Of a DNA stretch of 49,341 nucleotides, positions 1-7,826 are shown in pieces. How positions within the stretch are numbered: the first letter of the stretch is position 1; each line of letters starts with the position of its first letter. Both the position numbers and the translations under genes were made by a program. Origin of the DNA: Prevotellaceae bacterium UBA4361 (GTDB taxonomy: Bacteria > Bacteroidota > Bacteroidia > Bacteroidales > Bacteroidaceae); the NCBI GenBank assembly GCA_002393575.1, contig DGSN01000033.1, positions 1 through 49,341 of the forward strand, written 5' to 3'. The notes below the pieces were generated by a model that searched no databases, had not been told where the DNA came from, and saw only the letters and a program-made list of their open reading frames with translations.

Positions 1-1
1 A

Positions 2-1807
2 AAAGGTCGCTATGTGCTGGCCAAAGACGGGCTACGAAAGGAGATACGACTGAAGAAGAACACCGTCACGATAGACGATGTGAAATATAGGATATCGACG
101 CTGACTTCTAAGTATTTGCCTGATTATCCGTCCAAGGATGAAAGGGGGTGGCCAAAGGGCATAACAGCAGAGGAGGATAGTGTCACACTGCGTGTTTGTG
201 TGAACACGAATAGAGAGAAGGCTGAATTTGTGACATTCATTAACCAAATGTTCAATGATAAACTAGTCAAGGAACTCACATCGATAGACACTCATGGTCG
301 TTTCGAGGTAAGAATGCCAGTGAACGGTCCTGCGGTGATGGGCATCTTCAATGACTCTGACTCTCAGCATCCGCTGGAGCACACTTTTTGGAGATTGTTG
401 GCAGTAGAGGGAGGCGACACGCTGTTGCTTTACATTGATGACAAGAATGACTGCATCTATCTAATGGGCGGCAAATATGCTCGGTTCAACAATGAACTGA
501 TAGGTGCTGATTTCCATCCTGACTTCGTGAGAACCAACGAATTGACCATTGACAGCACCATCGTGCAACAGCGGCATTATATGGCTGTGTGTCAGGAGAG
601 GATGGATTCTTTGTACGCCGCCCGCCCAAACCTCTCCCGCCGTTTCCGGACTTATTATCAAGATGACATACAGTATCAGTTTGCCTATCCGATGCTACTG
701 AAATGCTGCTGGCCAGCTGCAGGTGAGAGCCAAAACGAACTCCTGCAGAAGACGGAGGCCGAACTGAACCCATTGCAGTGGATGCATTCGGAATTGCCAT
801 TGATGTGCCGCCATGGTTTTGGGTTTATTATCGGATATTATGTCTCTGCACTGACAGACATCAGACAAACACCCCTGCCCTTGACCGTCCACTCGGATTT
901 CATTATGCAGCTTCAGCAGGACGGCAAGGTACAACTGAACGATGACGAACTGCAGAAAGTAAAGGGTTTTCAGGCATTGCTTGCCAATTATCATGGGAAT
1001 GATGTTGACATAAACGATGCATTCAGGTCGGACATCATTCCCATTCTGAGCAAGCCACTCATTGAACAGTACTGGGACTGGGAACTGAGCGAAAAGAACG
1101 TCCCGCTTACCATCGGTGTCATCAATTCCCTCAATATGGACGAGGCCACCCGCGAAATCCTCAAGACGCAAACTTTCATGAAAGATATCGATGGCAAAAG
1201 CCATGTAGCCTCGCCCCGTGTATTGGATTTGGCACATCAGGAGGTTCATCAACCCCTTCTTCTTCAGGCCATTGACAATGCCAATCAACGTATCAAGGAT
1301 TTCTTGGAAGAGAATCAGAAGAAACAGATGGCGATAGCACCAAAGGACGGTACACCCGCCTCACTACGGGTGTCGGATGAAGAACTGAAGGAGATTACCA
1401 ACGGACAGCAACTCTTCGAGCGCATCACAGCCCCTTTTCGAGGATACGTCATCTATGTGGATGTATGGGGAACTTGGTGCGGTCCTTGTCGCGGGCAGAT
1501 GGAGCATGTGCCCGCCCTGAAGAAAACGCTGGAAGGTAAGCCTGTGGTATATCTCTATTTCTGCAACAACAGTCCCGAAGACTCGTGGCGCACCTTTGTC
1601 ATCCAAAAGCATCTCGATACCGACAATGCCGTCCACTACAACCTACCTCGTGAACAGGAGAGTGCCATCGAGCGTTATTTGGAGGTAAGCGGCTTTCCTA
1701 CCTACCGTCTTGTAGATACCAAGGGCCAGCTTATGCCAGGCGCAGCCCCATGGCCTTCCAATATCAGCAGCGTTGTCGCAGCCATAGAGCAACTGTTACC
1801 GCACTGA
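2..1807 (+). CDS. TlpA-like periplasmic thioredoxin protein with long N-terminal region (5' partial)
   Basis: The reading frame is already open at base 2 (K-G-R-Y-V-L-A-K), so the start and signal peptide lie outside the window. About 600 residues are visible. The C-terminal domain is thioredoxin-like with the redox motif W-C-G-P-C (first Cys near residue 489 counted from the GTG at 14), followed by the typical cis-Pro segment (GFPTYRL). The roughly 450 residues before it resemble the N-terminal part of the gene at 2934-4670, and both share VYLYxxNNS and VHYNLP blocks after the CxxC, so the two are paralogues. The family reduces or isomerises disulfides in the periplasm; the substrate is unknown. 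It is the first visible gene of a three-gene run, 48 bases ahead of the next. The role of the long N-terminal part is not recognised. Confidence 0.85.
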   Translation, partial: KGRYVLAKDGLRKEIRLKKNTVTIDDVKYRISTLTSKYLPDYPSKDERGWPKGITAEEDSVTLRVCVNTNREKAEFVTFINQMFNDKLVKELTSIDTHGRFEVRMPVNGPAVMGIFNDSDSQHPLEHTFWRLLAVEGGDTLLLYIDDKNDCIYLMGGKYARFNNELIGADFHPDFVRTNELTIDSTIVQQRHYMAVCQERMDSLYAARPNLSRRFRTYYQDDIQYQFAYPMLLKCCWPAAGESQNELLQKTEAELNPLQWMHSELPLMCRHGFGFIIGYYVSALTDIRQTPLPLTVHSDFIMQLQQDGKVQLNDDELQKVKGFQALLANYHGNDVDINDAFRSDIIPILSKPLIEQYWDWELSEKNVPLTIGVINSLNMDEATREILKTQTFMKDIDGKSHVASPRVLDLAHQEVHQPLLLQAIDNANQRIKDFLEENQKKQMAIAPKDGTPASLRVSDEELKEITNGQQLFERITAPFRGYVIYVDVWGTWCGPCRGQMEHVPALKKTLEGKPVVYLYFCNNSPEDSWRTFVIQKHLDTDNAVHYNLPREQESAIERYLEVSGFPTYRLVDTKGQLMPGAAPWPSNISSVVAAIEQLLPH

Positions 1808-1855
1808 GCATGTAACATTCGAGAAGAAACAATGTTTTCATACCACAATTGAATA

Positions 1856-2929
1856 ATGAACAAGAAAACCATCATCACCGCACTGCTCGCCCTCGTTGCT
1901 ATAGCGGGTCAGGCACAAACAAACAGTTTTACCGTGAGTGGCGACCTTTCTGCATTGATAAAAGAAATGCAGCCATACGTCGTCAAACCCGACTCTGTGT
2001 ATATTCTTAACGATTCTACACGCATCATACCCGCAGGACAGACGCAGAAGAAATACAAAGTGACGGATGGAAAATTCCTGATTAAAGGACAAGTCGGACA
2101 ACCCATCTATTCTACATTAATGATTGCTGTGGATATAGAATCCGCTGATGGAGGACAAAAAGAGAGGACAATCATGGATGTTCCTTTCGTTCTCGAAGTT
2201 GGCAACATCGTGATGGATAGTGAAAAACGCGTGTTCCGAGGAACGACGCTCAACGATGCTTGTGCTGAATCCAAACTCAGGTTTCAGGAGTTGGTTGAGT
2301 CTGAAGAATTTGGTGAACTGAAACGATATGCTAAGGATTTTGTGCATCAGCATGCTGCCGATGCCGCTGGCATCTATATGTTAATGCTTGCCAAGGATAT
2401 CCTGCAACCGAAGGAAACGCTGGAACTGATTCATTTGTGCAGTGAGAATGGGCAGCGCAACATGGAAACGGCTTTCATGGAGATGGAACTGGAGGAACAA
2501 TGCAAGACACCGCAGGAGGGAGATATGTTCAAGGACTTCGTTGTGGAATACGACGGCAAGACGACACGCCTTTCGGACTATGTGGGTCGTGGCAAGTATG
2601 TGATTGCCGACTTCTGGGCATCGTGGTGCGGTCCTTGTCGGGAAGAGATTCCCAATATCATTGCTGCCTACAATAAGTATAAAGACCGTGGCTTGCAAGT
2701 CATTGGCATCGCTGCATGGGACAAGCCCGAAGCCACGCTGAAAGCCATTGACGAAGAACAGATGCCTTATCCGCAAATCATCAACTCGCAGGAGATTGCC
2801 ACCGACCTCTACGGCATCGACGGCATTCCTCACATCATCCTTTTCGCTCCCGATGGAACGATTCTCGCCCGTGGTTTGCGCGGAAGAGAAATTGACAAGA
2901 GATTAGCTGAAATCTTTAATGACAAATAG
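1856..2929 (+). CDS. TlpA/DUF4369-type thiol-disulfide oxidoreductase
   Basis: 357 residues. It starts with a signal peptide (MNKKTIITALLALVAIAGQAQ). Next comes a beta-rich region of the DUF4369 type (about 25-120), a helical linker, and a C-terminal thioredoxin fold with W-C-G-P-C at Cys258/Cys261 and a cis-Pro segment (GIPHIIL). Bacteroidetes encode many such proteins, which are exported and keep cysteines of envelope proteins reduced or pass electrons to cytochrome maturation; the specific partner is not evident here. It is the middle gene of a tandem trio: its stop codon falls 4 bases before the preferred start of the next gene, which suggests co-translation. Its N-terminal region differs from its two neighbours, so the trio is two long paralogues around one short, conventional TlpA. 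Confidence 0.9.
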   Translation: MNKKTIITALLALVAIAGQAQTNSFTVSGDLSALIKEMQPYVVKPDSVYILNDSTRIIPAGQTQKKYKVTDGKFLIKGQVGQPIYSTLMIAVDIESADGGQKERTIMDVPFVLEVGNIVMDSEKRVFRGTTLNDACAESKLRFQELVESEEFGELKRYAKDFVHQHAADAAGIYMLMLAKDILQPKETLELIHLCSENGQRNMETAFMEMELEEQCKTPQEGDMFKDFVVEYDGKTTRLSDYVGRGKYVIADFWASWCGPCREEIPNIIAAYNKYKDRGLQVIGIAAWDKPEATLKAIDEEQMPYPQIINSQEIATDLYGIDGIPHIILFAPDGTILARGLRGREIDKRLAEIFNDK

Positions 2930-2933
2930 AACG

Positions 2934-4670
2934 ATGAACAAGAAAATAATCATGAGCATCCTGCTTGCGCTCGTTGCAATGATGGGGCAGGCGCAGAACA
3001 CTGTGGGCACTCTTGCAGATACCTACTGGCGCAACGAGAAGACGGGCGACTGGCTCATAGGCATCACGGCGAATCATGTCATCTATGACAACATGGTATG
3101 GGACATCGTTGCCCGAACGGAGAAGAAGGATGCCTATGCGCTGACCATTAGCAATGGCACAACCATCAAGGTCGGCAAGCAGAAGAAAGGGCTGTGTAGC
3201 ATTGCCATCGATAAGCAGAAACCGATAACGTGCAGCCTAATCAATACTCAAGCTCTGCCCGACTATCCGAAGAAAGACCTTCGCACGGGCTTCACAGACA
3301 ACGGCTACAGGGATGGCGACAGCGTGACCATCATAGGCTGGCTGAAGGATATGCCCCCAGAGGAGTGGCAGAAAGGCGGCGAATTCAGAGTATCGTGGAA
3401 CAGCATCATCACCGACGAGCAAGAGGTATTCTTTTCCAAGATGGACTCTTTGGGCCGCTTCATGCTCCGCTTTCCCATCATCAACACCTCGGAAGTGTGG
3501 TTAGACGAGCACCGCGCGGACGTTATGAGTGTTGCAGAGCCTGGCGAGACTTACTTCTTCCTGTACGACTACAAAACGGGGCAGAAGCTATGGATGGGCA
3601 GCAACGTGCGGTTGCAAAACGAACTGCAGGCTTATCCCTCGGATGGTCATCACGACCGCATCGATTTCAATCAGGGCGGAAAGGTGGACGCAATGGACTT
3701 CAAGGCTCAGACGGACAATACTCGAGCACAGAGCGAGGCCAAACTGCAAAAGACAATAGCCGAGCACCCAACACTCTCGCAGCGATATATCGACTATGTG
3801 GAGGGCGAGTATCAGATCATACAGGCCGAATCGATGATGCAGGCCAAATACTTCATGCCCGGTTTCAAACTGCCACAGGAGTATGTGGACTATGTGGGTA
3901 AGGAATTTTGGAAGAAAGCCTCGAAGCCCTACACGCTTTATGACGATTTCCCGTATTTCATGAACAACTATCTTGAATACTTCTTACCAGACCAAGGCAA
4001 TGATGATATTCTTCAGGCAATGCTGGACTCTGTGGGATGCGAATATCCACTGCGCGACATCTTCTTTGCCCATATGTTCTATGAAATGATTGACGGCGTC
4101 CGTCAGCCACTTGATTCTCTCGTTCTTGACCATGTGGAGAAGCATCTAGTCAAGATGCCACAGGCTCTTGCCGTGTTGAAAAACCTGAATGATAAATACG
4201 TAGCCATTCAGAAACGCTCCCTCTCAGATACAGCAAATCTGAAGTCTGCTGACGAAGTGGCCGACATGAGCGATGGGGAAAAGATACTGCGCAAAATCAC
4301 CGAGCCGTACAGGGGCAAGTTGATTCTGCTCGATATTTGGGGCACATGGTGTGGCCCATGCAAAGAAGCGCTTTCGCATTCACAGGAAGAATACGAACGA
4401 CTGAAAGACTTCGACCTCGTCTATCTCTATCTTGCCAACAACAGCGACCAAGAGTCGTGGAAGAGTGTCATCAAGGAGTACAACCTCGTGGGTGACAACG
4501 TCGTTCACTACAACCTGCCTGAATCCCAACAGAGTGCCATCGAGCACTTCCTTCAGGTTCACTCCTTCCCAACCTACAAACTCATTGACCGTGATGGCAC
4601 TGTGCTTGACGTGAATGCCGACCCACGTAACTTGGACGGATTGGCAAGGTTGCTGGAGCAGATGAAGTGA
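2934..4670 (+). CDS. TlpA-like periplasmic thioredoxin protein with long N-terminal region
   Basis: 578 residues from the ATG at 2934. An in-frame ATG at 2919 lies inside the previous gene, but the 2934 start gives a signal peptide (MNKKIIMSILLALVAMMGQAQ) nearly identical to that of the upstream gene, so it is preferred. A long central region (about 25-450) of unknown fold leads into a C-terminal thioredoxin domain with W-C-G-P-C (first Cys at 473), then LVYLYLANNS, HYNLPESQQSAIEHFL and the cis-Pro segment SFPTYKL. The last part closely parallels the gene at 2-1807, pointing to duplication. It is exported and probably acts as a disulfide reductase. It is the last gene of the run and faces the convergent gene at 4762. 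Confidence 0.88.
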   Translation: MNKKIIMSILLALVAMMGQAQNTVGTLADTYWRNEKTGDWLIGITANHVIYDNMVWDIVARTEKKDAYALTISNGTTIKVGKQKKGLCSIAIDKQKPITCSLINTQALPDYPKKDLRTGFTDNGYRDGDSVTIIGWLKDMPPEEWQKGGEFRVSWNSIITDEQEVFFSKMDSLGRFMLRFPIINTSEVWLDEHRADVMSVAEPGETYFFLYDYKTGQKLWMGSNVRLQNELQAYPSDGHHDRIDFNQGGKVDAMDFKAQTDNTRAQSEAKLQKTIAEHPTLSQRYIDYVEGEYQIIQAESMMQAKYFMPGFKLPQEYVDYVGKEFWKKASKPYTLYDDFPYFMNNYLEYFLPDQGNDDILQAMLDSVGCEYPLRDIFFAHMFYEMIDGVRQPLDSLVLDHVEKHLVKMPQALAVLKNLNDKYVAIQKRSLSDTANLKSADEVADMSDGEKILRKITEPYRGKLILLDIWGTWCGPCKEALSHSQEEYERLKDFDLVYLYLANNSDQESWKSVIKEYNLVGDNVVHYNLPESQQSAIEHFLQVHSFPTYKLIDRDGTVLDVNADPRNLDGLARLLEQMK

Positions 4671-4710
4671 AGGAAATGTATAGAAATAAAAACTTACGAC
4701 AAATAGAATA

Positions 4711-4746
4711 AAAAACAAGAGCAACATCATCAGCATGTTGCTCTTG
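4711..4746 (-). terminator. Rho-independent terminator of the 4762-5400 gene
   Basis: A 12-bp perfect stem (CAAGAGCAACAT at 4716-4727, pairing with 4735-4746) has a 7-base loop. On the minus strand it is followed by six T. It sits 16 bases after the stop of the leftward gene and may also stop rightward transcripts. Confidence 0.8.
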
Positions 4747-4761
4747 TGTAATCTGAGACTA

Positions 4762-5400
4762 TCAAATACGCTTGATTTCTGCGTCAACTACAAAAATGTC
4801 GCCTTCAGCATCGACTAAAACATTGCGGGGGACAACATCCCAAACGATATATTGCCCATTGGAGAAACGTCCTTCGTTTTCAGTTTTCACAAAACCGAGG
4901 GCAGCCATATAGGTATCAATCATAATTTGTGTGGCAGGAATTGCATTCGCAACCCGAACTTGACGAAATACTGGTTGAACGCTGCGGCCATCAAAGCCAG
5001 CGAATCCGTGGAATTGATATGCGGTATCGGGGAACAGAAAGTTATGCAACAGTATCTTATGGAGTAAAGCCACTATGCTTCCGCTGTTCATCAAGTTGTT
5101 TACCTTATATACAGCATCATCGGTCACGTATGTGCTGTTTTCGTTGCCACAGGGACCAGGGACACCAATGTCGAACATTTGCATCATTGGAATCCAATAG
5201 CCGCCAGACTTTGCTATTTGTTCTGCTATTCGTTGCTCCCGCTCGAATGGAGTCACATCTTTTTTGCCAGTTCTACATTGCGTTTCATGTAGTTGGCAAA
5301 GTCGATGGAGCTCATCGGCGATTTCTGCGATTCTGCGATTTTCCGCATCTTGCGCTTCGTCACTTCCTCGTGAAACTGATTCAAGAATGTCATCATTCAT
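4762..5400 (-). CDS. Small polyvalent-type protein kinase-like protein
   Basis: 212 residues, no signal peptide or membrane segment, so cytoplasmic. The C-terminal two thirds resemble the kinase-like domain described in phage and conjugative 'polyvalent' proteins (Kinase-PolyVal). Visible features are a VYKVNNLMN segment with a possible ATP-binding Lys, an FPDTAYQFHGF strand, and a catalytic-loop-like WDVVPRNVLV (Asp...Asn) followed by a metal-binding-like VVDAE. The first 70 residues are charged and helical. Activity on protein, nucleotide or small molecule cannot be told. A -7 element lies just upstream on the minus strand (5422-5429) and a terminator follows, so it is a monocistronic unit. 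Family assignment comes from motif memory and is moderate. Confidence 0.6.
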   Translation of the reverse strand: MNDDILESVSRGSDEAQDAENRRIAEIADELHRLCQLHETQCRTGKKDVTPFEREQRIAEQIAKSGGYWIPMMQMFDIGVPGPCGNENSTYVTDDAVYKVNNLMNSGSIVALLHKILLHNFLFPDTAYQFHGFAGFDGRSVQPVFRQVRVANAIPATQIMIDTYMAALGFVKTENEGRFSNGQYIVWDVVPRNVLVDAEGDIFVVDAEIKRI

Positions 5401-5421
5401 AATGTTTTAGTGATTCTGTGA

Positions 5422-5429
5422 CAAAGTTA
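5422..5429 (-). promoter_or_regulatory. -7 promoter element for the kinase-like gene
   Basis: Minus strand reads TAACTTTG, matching the Bacteroidetes -7 consensus TAnnTTTG, 22 bases before the ATG. No clear -33 TTTG was found. Confidence 0.6.
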
Positions 5430-5494
5430 CGAAAATATCTTTATAAACATGATGTTTAACAGAAAATAATGCATGAACTAGAACAACAGCATAA

Positions 5495-5600
5495 GGAATG
5501 AAGAATGAAAAATGAAGAATGAAGAATGAAGAATGTGTTTTAGTTTGCTCATGAAATGAGTAATTTCCATTCTTCATTCTTCATTCCTCATTCTTCATTT
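5495..5600. repeat. GAATGAA tandem repeat with inverted arm
   Basis: The left arm (5495-5535) is a run of GAATGAA/AAGAATG units. The right arm (5568-5600) is the reverse complement (CATTCTTCATTC units). Between them lies a core containing GCTCATGAAATGAGTAATTT. The same architecture and nearly the same core recur at 40715-40845, so this is one dispersed element family. It occupies the spacer between the 5614 and 5400 genes and could form a long AT-rich hairpin. Confidence 0.8.
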
Positions 5601-5613
5601 ATTCCCCTTGTTC

Positions 5614-6465
5614 TTAGAAGATTTTGTAGGCTATTCGTATTTGGAGGTTAGGCCAGGCTTTCAACCAGGATACGGCACCGGTGATGCCGGAATTCTTGCC
5701 CGACGACTTGATTTCCGTGTTGTCGTTGAGTACGAATTTTGGTGTGCCCCAGAACTGAAGACCTGCATCAACAGCCAGACTGACGCGATGGGTCTTTGCG
5801 AGATGCTGGCCAAAGCCGATGCCGATATATGGCTTCACGGCATTGGTTTTCATGCGAACGTCAATGTTGCCATTCTCGTCGGCTGTGAACACGTAGTCGC
5901 CAAACTTCAAACCGATAGGTGGATAGTTCGTGCGGAAGATTTGGTTGTAGTTTTCCACTAATTGATTGGCATAGTAGAGGAAATCCAAAGCACCGTCGTT
6001 GGTGTTGCGGAAATGGAAGAAATTCTGGCTACCTACGAACAGACCTGCGGAGAAGTAGAAAGGTTGGTTCTTGAACGGATGTACTTCGCCAAGGAGGTAG
6101 AAGTTCCAGAAGTTTGGCTCGGCTGCCAGTTCCACCTTATCCACCATTTTTGAGCGTTTCACGGCTTCTTCTTCCACCATCTCCATCTGGGTGATTTCCG
6201 TGGCGGTGTTGATAGCCTTGAACTTGATTTTTCCGACGTTCCATCCCGAAAAACCAGCCTTTACCGTTACAATCTTGTGGACAGGCATTGCTACATCAAC
6301 ACCAAAGCCTGTCAATCCTGTGTTCAAACCCACAGAGAGGTGGTTGAACAAGCCGTCCTCAGCATGTAACTTGTCGGCATACTGAGCCTTGGCTCCTGTT
6401 CCCACGAAAAGAATCGTGAGGAGAATAATGATTCTGTGAATATTGTGTTTCATAACTTTCATCAT
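5614..6465 (-). CDS. Predicted outer-membrane beta-barrel protein
   Basis: 283 residues. The N-terminus is a signal peptide ending near AKAQ (about residue 28). The rest is rich in alternating hydrophobic/polar strands with aromatic ends (for example HLSVGLNTGLTGFGVDVAM and FYFSAGLFVGS), and it finishes with IRIAYKIF, a terminal Phe as expected for outer-membrane insertion. Length and pattern suit a small 8-12 strand barrel; no substrate is evident. It starts 8 bases after the stop of the PI-PLC-like gene (6474-7703), so the two are almost certainly cotranscribed. A second Met at residue 5 is an equally possible start. Confidence 0.75.
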   Translation of the reverse strand: MMKVMKHNIHRIIILLTILFVGTGAKAQYADKLHAEDGLFNHLSVGLNTGLTGFGVDVAMPVHKIVTVKAGFSGWNVGKIKFKAINTATEITQMEMVEEEAVKRSKMVDKVELAAEPNFWNFYLLGEVHPFKNQPFYFSAGLFVGSQNFFHFRNTNDGALDFLYYANQLVENYNQIFRTNYPPIGLKFGDYVFTADENGNIDVRMKTNAVKPYIGIGFGQHLAKTHRVSLAVDAGLQFWGTPKFVLNDNTEIKSSGKNSGITGAVSWLKAWPNLQIRIAYKIF

Positions 6466-6473
6466 GATGGATT

Positions 6474-7703
6474 TTATTTAAAGTATGGTTTGTTCGACAT
6501 GATAAGTAGGTTGGTGAGCGACTGAGTCTTTGGGCGGAAACCATAAAGGTAGTCGCTGGTGTAAGGTGTTCCGCCGTTGATGACGCAGTGTACGTAGTCG
6601 TGGCAAGCCATGTCCATTGGCATGATGCCCACGGTGCCCTCGTAGTTCTGCAGGTCGGCAATGACCAGTGGGTGCAGGTTGGCGGCATTGGTAATGTATC
6701 CGCGTGGCGACACCTCTGTATAGGCAGAGCAGTGGTTCACAATCCAGATGTTATCGTCTTTGGCAGTAACTTCACGTGCGCTGTGCATCATGTCGATGAC
6801 CGTCTTCTGCTTGTTCTTCATTCGCTTTTCGTTGGTGGTCTTGTAGTAGTCCTGCTTGTAGAGCGTAGCCTTCACCGTCGTGTCGTTCATGTTATACATG
6901 GCACAATTGCGCTGCGCCTCGGGATTGAGTTCCTCTTCGATGTCGGGGTCCTCGTCGGGCCAGTTGCAATAGACGATAGGATAGTGGAACGCAGCATTCA
7001 GCGGGCGCAAGTCGTAACGGCTCAGCCAAAGAATCTTGCCACGCATCTCACCGACAGTGATGTCTGGTCGCCAGTCCTCGACGAACAGTCCTTTGTACTT
7101 CTGCTTGCTCAGCACCTTGTTGAGCAGCACTGTCCAGTTGTTCTGGTTTTCCATACCGTTGTCAGCCTGCAACTTGGCAATGAAGAACTCCGACGGATGG
7201 GCTTTCAAGTAGCGTTGCAGCGAGTCGATAGTCTCTTCGAAAGTCATGTCAATCTCGCTGATGCCATGCGACAAGCGTAAAATCTGCTTCTCGGCAGGGT
7301 TCGTTGCCAATGTGTCGATGCTCACCACGGGGCGTATGTCGAAGAAGCGCAGACCACATGCCATCTGTTCCTCAAGCGTTGATACCTGACTGATGGCGGT
7401 CATGTTGAACACATACTTCAGCACAGGTTGGTAGAATCCCATGCCTGTCATGGTGTCATGGGTGCCAGGGATGCTCAACTTGCACACTTTTGTCTCGTCC
7501 TTCACCATGCTCAACCAGTCGGTGATAGGTGTAGGCAGGTTGTAAGGAATTTCGATGGAGTCCTTATAGCCTTCAGAGAAGAGGAATGGTGAGTCGAGTG
7601 ATGTGTTTTCATCATAGACTTTCTGAAGATCCTCTTCCTCGCAACTGTTCAGTGTCATCATGCCAGCTACGACCATGATGACGTGCAGTAGATTTCTTTT
7701 CAT
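6474..7703 (-). CDS. PI-PLC X-domain lipoprotein (phosphatidylinositol phospholipase C-like)
   Basis: 409 residues. A lipoprotein signal ends in L-N-S-C (Cys21), so it should be membrane anchored. The catalytic domain follows: LSIPGTHDTM carries the first catalytic His (His82), LRFFDIRP matches the conserved FxDxR segment, and RLSHG gives the second His (His146), followed by HPSEFFIAKLQ. These are the hallmarks of bacterial PI-specific phospholipase C, which cleaves phosphatidylinositol or GPI-type lipids to diacylglycerol and cyclic inositol phosphate. The true substrate is not shown by sequence; Bacteroidales can contain inositol lipids. It lies 8 bases ahead of a beta-barrel gene and downstream of the antiporter. 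Confidence 0.85.
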   Translation of the reverse strand: MKRNLLHVIMVVAGMMTLNSCEEEDLQKVYDENTSLDSPFLFSEGYKDSIEIPYNLPTPITDWLSMVKDETKVCKLSIPGTHDTMTGMGFYQPVLKYVFNMTAISQVSTLEEQMACGLRFFDIRPVVSIDTLATNPAEKQILRLSHGISEIDMTFEETIDSLQRYLKAHPSEFFIAKLQADNGMENQNNWTVLLNKVLSKQKYKGLFVEDWRPDITVGEMRGKILWLSRYDLRPLNAAFHYPIVYCNWPDEDPDIEEELNPEAQRNCAMYNMNDTTVKATLYKQDYYKTTNEKRMKNKQKTVIDMMHSAREVTAKDDNIWIVNHCSAYTEVSPRGYITNAANLHPLVIADLQNYEGTVGIMPMDMACHDYVHCVINGGTPYTSDYLYGFRPKTQSLTNLLIMSNKPYFK

Positions 7704-7736
7704 GTATTTTTAGTTTTTAAGTTTTTAAGTTTTATG

Positions 7737-7820
7737 GACCCTCCCTAACCCTCCCTGTGAGGGCGGGGACAACCATCCGGATGGCTTCTCCCTCCCTCAC
7801 AGGGAGGGATGGGGTGGGTC
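7737..7820. repeat. 84-bp palindromic repeat, copy 1
   Basis: Begins GACCC and ends GGGTC. The nested arms CCCTCCCTGTGAGGG and CCCTCACAGGGAGGG pair around a second palindrome, CCATCCGGATGG. It differs from the copy at 9613-9696 at only two of 84 bases. Both copies lie directly behind the stop codon of a leftward gene, separated from it by a T-run (plus strand). On the minus strand no T-run follows, so it is not a textbook terminator for the antiporter gene. Confidence 0.9.
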
Positions 7821-7826
7821 TTTTTT

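Noticed and set aside
5495..5600. CRISPR array
   Set aside because: Units are 7-11 bases with no regular spacers, and no cas genes are present.
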